Below, piece by piece: positions 61,825-64,000 of a stretch of DNA of 64,000 nt (position 1 is the first letter of the stretch; every line of letters starts with the position of its first letter). Source of the stretch: Halobacteriales archaeon QS_1_68_20. Its GTDB lineage: Archaea; Halobacteriota; Halobacteria; Halobacteriales; PXRE01. A model generated the notes under the pieces. That model had not been told where the DNA came from. It did not search any database and was given only the letters and a program-made list of their open reading frames with translations. The stretch lies in contig PXRE01000040.1 in NCBI GenBank assembly GCA_003021085.1, positions 1 to 64,000 of the forward strand. Reading direction: 5' to 3'. A program made the translations under genes and the position numbers.

Positions 61825-62361
61825 TCACGACCGCCGGGAACGGAACAGGCGGTCCGCCAGCGCGCCGAGACGTTCGTAGACCTGGTTCACGTACAGACCG
61901 GCGACGAACGCCGCCCCGGCGAGCATCTCGTCGGTCGGGACGTCCCCGAACAGCAACTCCGCGAGGAGGTAGACGCTCGCGGCCAGCGGGAGCGCCGCGA
62001 GCATGCGGACGTTGAACTTGATCAGTTCCCCCGTCGACCGGTCGTAGTTCCTGACCAGCGCGGTGAACACGTACCCGAGCGCCCCGAGGACGCCGAACAG
62101 GTAGACGAAGGGGTCGACCGTGACGGCGGACTCCCAGTCGATGCCGACGACCGCCAGGACCGTCGACGCCAGGTCCGTGGTGCCCGCGACCACCACGAGC
62201 GCGAGTATCGCGTCGAGACAGAACACTGTCATGCCCCGTTTGGTCAGGTACCACGGCCGGTCCCGGCCGACCGACTCGTCGCTGGCGTCGGCCGGCGCGC
62301 CCGAGGACTCCGAGTCCGCCCCCGTCGACGTCACGTCACGTCCCGTTCCTTGAGTTTCCAT
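61825..62361 (-). CDS. Four-helix membrane protein
   Basis: A 178-residue protein starting METQGTGRDV; acidic cytoplasmic N-terminus, then GMTVFCLDAILALVVVAGTTD, VDPFVYLFGVLGALGYVFTALV, FNVRMLAALPLAASVYLLAELLFG and EMLAGAAFVAGLYVNQVYERL. No family recognised. An in-frame reading upstream to 62514 is unrelated and is antisense to nothing useful. The next gene upstream starts 40 bp away, so the two may form an operon. Confidence 0.62.
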   Translation of the reverse strand: METQGTGRDVTSTGADSESSGAPADASDESVGRDRPWYLTKRGMTVFCLDAILALVVVAGTTDLASTVLAVVGIDWESAVTVDPFVYLFGVLGALGYVFTALVRNYDRSTGELIKFNVRMLAALPLAASVYLLAELLFGDVPTDEMLAGAAFVAGLYVNQVYERLGALADRLFRSRRS

Positions 62362-62401
62362 AGTTGGTTTAACGAATCTGCCACCTTCAATCCGGGGGCC
62401 G

Positions 62402-63235
62402 TCACGCCGTCTCGGACTGCGCTTCCAGGAACCCGACCAGCAGGTCGTCGACGATCCGCGGCCGTTCGACGCCGACGAGGTGCGGACCGCACTCCACGGG
62501 TTCGTACCGGCCACGGGGGAGGTCCTCGGCCAGCGCCTCCCCGTCCGCCGCCGGCCACACCTCGTCGGCGGTCCCGTGGATGACCAGCGCCGGGAGGGTC
62601 ACCTCGTAGAGGCGGTCACGCACGTCGAACCCCTCCGCGGCGGACGCCTGGGCGCGCCACCCCGCTTCCGGGGCGTCCCCCCCTGGGCCGCCGGACGCCG
62701 ACTCGTCGTCACCCGGTACGGTTCCCGCCCGCCACTGGACGACGTCGTCGACGACGTCCGGATGGCCGTCGAGGAACTCGTCGGTCAACACCGGGTCGAG
62801 GGTCGCCCGCAACGCGTCCTCGTCGTCGGCGGGCGCGTACAGGCGGTCGACCGAGTCCTCCGGGAGGTGCGGCCCGCCGGCCGAGGTCCCGAGCAACGTG
62901 AGGGTACGCGCGCGGTCGTAATCGAGCGCGTACCGGAGCGCGACCAGGCCGCCCAGGCCGGCCCCGACCAGGTGCGCGCGGCCGACCCCGGCGTCCGCCA
63001 GGACGGCCTCCAGGTCGGCCGCGAGGGCCGTCACCTCGTAGGGACCGTCTGGGACGCCCGAGCGACCCGTGCCCCGGAGGTCCCAGGTCAGCGCCTCGAA
63101 CGGCCCGGCGACGGCCTGGTGTTGCCAGGCCCACTGCCAGGCGCCGTACCCGAGGTCCCCGACGAACGCGACCGTCTCCCCCTGGCCGTCGGTCTGGTAG
63201 TACAGCGAGAACCCGTTCCGTTCGACGCGGGGCAT
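62402..63235 (-). CDS. Alpha/beta hydrolase fold protein lacking the nucleophile
   Basis: A 277-residue alpha/beta hydrolase by fold (VAFVGDLGYGAWQW, LTWDLRGTGRSG, HGTADEVWP, CGPHLVGVERP). The nucleophile elbow reads VGAGLGG (residues 90-96), with Gly93 where GxSxG has Ser, while the Asp (TADEVW) and His (GPHLVG) remain. Either a non-catalytic relative or a member using another residue. Haloarchaeal relatives are often called alpha/beta hydrolase of the 3-oxoadipate enol-lactonase type. Confidence 0.82.
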   Translation of the reverse strand: MPRVERNGFSLYYQTDGQGETVAFVGDLGYGAWQWAWQHQAVAGPFEALTWDLRGTGRSGVPDGPYEVTALAADLEAVLADAGVGRAHLVGAGLGGLVALRYALDYDRARTLTLLGTSAGGPHLPEDSVDRLYAPADDEDALRATLDPVLTDEFLDGHPDVVDDVVQWRAGTVPGDDESASGGPGGDAPEAGWRAQASAAEGFDVRDRLYEVTLPALVIHGTADEVWPAADGEALAEDLPRGRYEPVECGPHLVGVERPRIVDDLLVGFLEAQSETA

Positions 63236-63324
63236 ACGAGCACGTTCGGCGGCGGGTCACTTGGGTCGTCCGGTCGGCAGTGGGACGAATGCCCCGGAGG
63301 CCCTGCTGGGCCTGCCGCCCCGTC

Positions 63325-64000
63325 TCAGAGGACAGTTTCAGTGTCGTAGGAGCCGAGACGGCGGACCCAGCCCTCCTCGACCACCGACTCGATCTCCTCC
63401 AGCGCGGCCTTGGCGCGGCGCTCGTACAGGCCCGCGTCGAGGTCGACGTGGAAGACGTAGTCGCCCAGTCGCTCGCCGCTCGGCCGGGACTCGACCCTGG
63501 TGAGGTTGACGTCGCGCTCCGCGAACGGTTCCAGCAGTTCGAGCAACAGTCCGGGGTAGTTGGCGTTCGGGTAGATGACGACGGAACTCTTCGCACCGGC
63601 CCGGGAGGCCTCCCCGGGCGGCCCGACGACGAAAAAGCGGGTCGCGTTCGAGTCCCGGTCCTGCACGTCGGTCGCCACGAGTTGCAGGTCGCCGCCGGCG
63701 TTATCGGGGTGGGCGATGGCCGCCACCGCCGCGTCCTCGCGGGCGCGTTCGACGCCCGCGGCCGTGCTCGCGACGGCCTCCCGCTCCGCGTCCGGGTAGT
63801 GATCGTCGAGGTACGTCCGGCACTGCGCGAGCGCCTGCGGGTGGCTGGCGATCACGTCGAACGCCTCGCCCTGGGCCAAAAGCGCGTGCCGGATGGGCGT
63901 GACCACCTCGCGGTGGACCGACACCTCGTGCTCGGTCAGCGCGTCCAGCGTCTCCGTGACCGATCCCTCGATGCTGTTCTCGATGGGGACGACCCCCCGC
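63325..64000 (-). CDS. pheA: Prephenate dehydratase (partial, runs off the right edge)
   Basis: The last 225 residues of PheA, which converts prephenate to phenylpyruvate in phenylalanine synthesis. GVVPIENSIEGSVTETLDALTE near the edge is the substrate loop, NATRFFVVG holds the conserved TRF motif, and the C-terminal ACT domain (SSVVIYPNANYPGLLLELLEPFAERDVNLTRVESRPSGERLGDYVFHVDLDA) contains the ESRP phenylalanine-binding motif for feedback control. The N-terminal part is outside the window. Confidence 0.9.
   Translation of the reverse strand, partial: RGVVPIENSIEGSVTETLDALTEHEVSVHREVVTPIRHALLAQGEAFDVIASHPQALAQCRTYLDDHYPDAEREAVASTAAGVERAREDAAVAAIAHPDNAGGDLQLVATDVQDRDSNATRFFVVGPPGEASRAGAKSSVVIYPNANYPGLLLELLEPFAERDVNLTRVESRPSGERLGDYVFHVDLDAGLYERRAKAALEEIESVVEEGWVRRLGSYDTETVL

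Overview
The window looks like chromosomal DNA of an extremely halophilic archaeon (class Halobacteria). The evidence is high GC, strongly acidic proteins, Tat signals on most exported proteins, archaeal marker genes (rnpB of archaeal type, Sec61-beta, archaemetzincin, type II GAPDH, geranylgeranyl reductase, UPF0146, HalOD1) and many small zinc-ribbon proteins typical of the group. A Haloarculaceae-like genus is my guess only. No rRNA, convincing tRNA, CRISPR array or complete insertion sequence is visible.

Layout. 1-9.4 kb: a histidine-kinase tail, riboflavin synthase, an AT-rich hypothetical gene with a PQQ-propeller lipoprotein, a UvrD/Rep helicase, small zinc-finger proteins, DUF5611/DUF7093/DUF6432 genes and a frameshifted YgfZ-like gene. 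9.5-15.7 kb: a rhodanese / V4R-like / MIP-channel gene string, an exported subtilase, and two divergent Dpp-type permease genes. 15.7-22.6 kb: geranylgeranyl reductase, cold-shock protein, GNAT, an interrupted RNB nuclease, then a decayed stretch holding remnants of a sugar dehydrogenase and a dihydrolipoamide dehydrogenase.

22.6-35.5 kb is the most distinctive metabolic region. It holds an ebo-like set (EboF-like phosphatase, EboB-like TatD hydrolase, EboE-like TIM barrel, EboC-like UbiA prenyltransferase) coupled to a myo-inositol-1-phosphate synthase. A minus-strand block containing a 1,017-residue multidomain hydrolase splits it. A cupredoxin-fused sugar dehydrogenase and a second TIM-barrel paralogue follow. 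35.5-38.4 kb: an arsR-arsN2 locus with a palindromic operator, then a two-gene OLD-like ATPase plus Toprim cassette that is the best candidate for an undescribed (probably defence) system.

38.6-50.4 kb is mostly housekeeping: aminopeptidase, GAPDH, Hsp20, glutaredoxin-BolA, archaemetzincin, PdxT, Sec61-beta, thioredoxin, F420 reductase, HAD phosphatase, thioesterase and nicotinamidase. 50.5-64 kb: an Hvo_1808-type surface protein, RNase P RNA, a broken LVIVD-repeat protein, ROK kinase, a vWA lipoprotein, SDR, UspA, phosphohexomutase, glutamine amidotransferase, HalOD1, and prephenate dehydratase running off the end.

Two patterns cross the whole window. A ~115-bp palindromic element occurs at least four times between genes. 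Several otherwise good genes are broken by single-base losses, often in short G/C runs, or by internal deletions. Either the sequence carries homopolymer or assembly errors or this lineage is pseudogene-rich.
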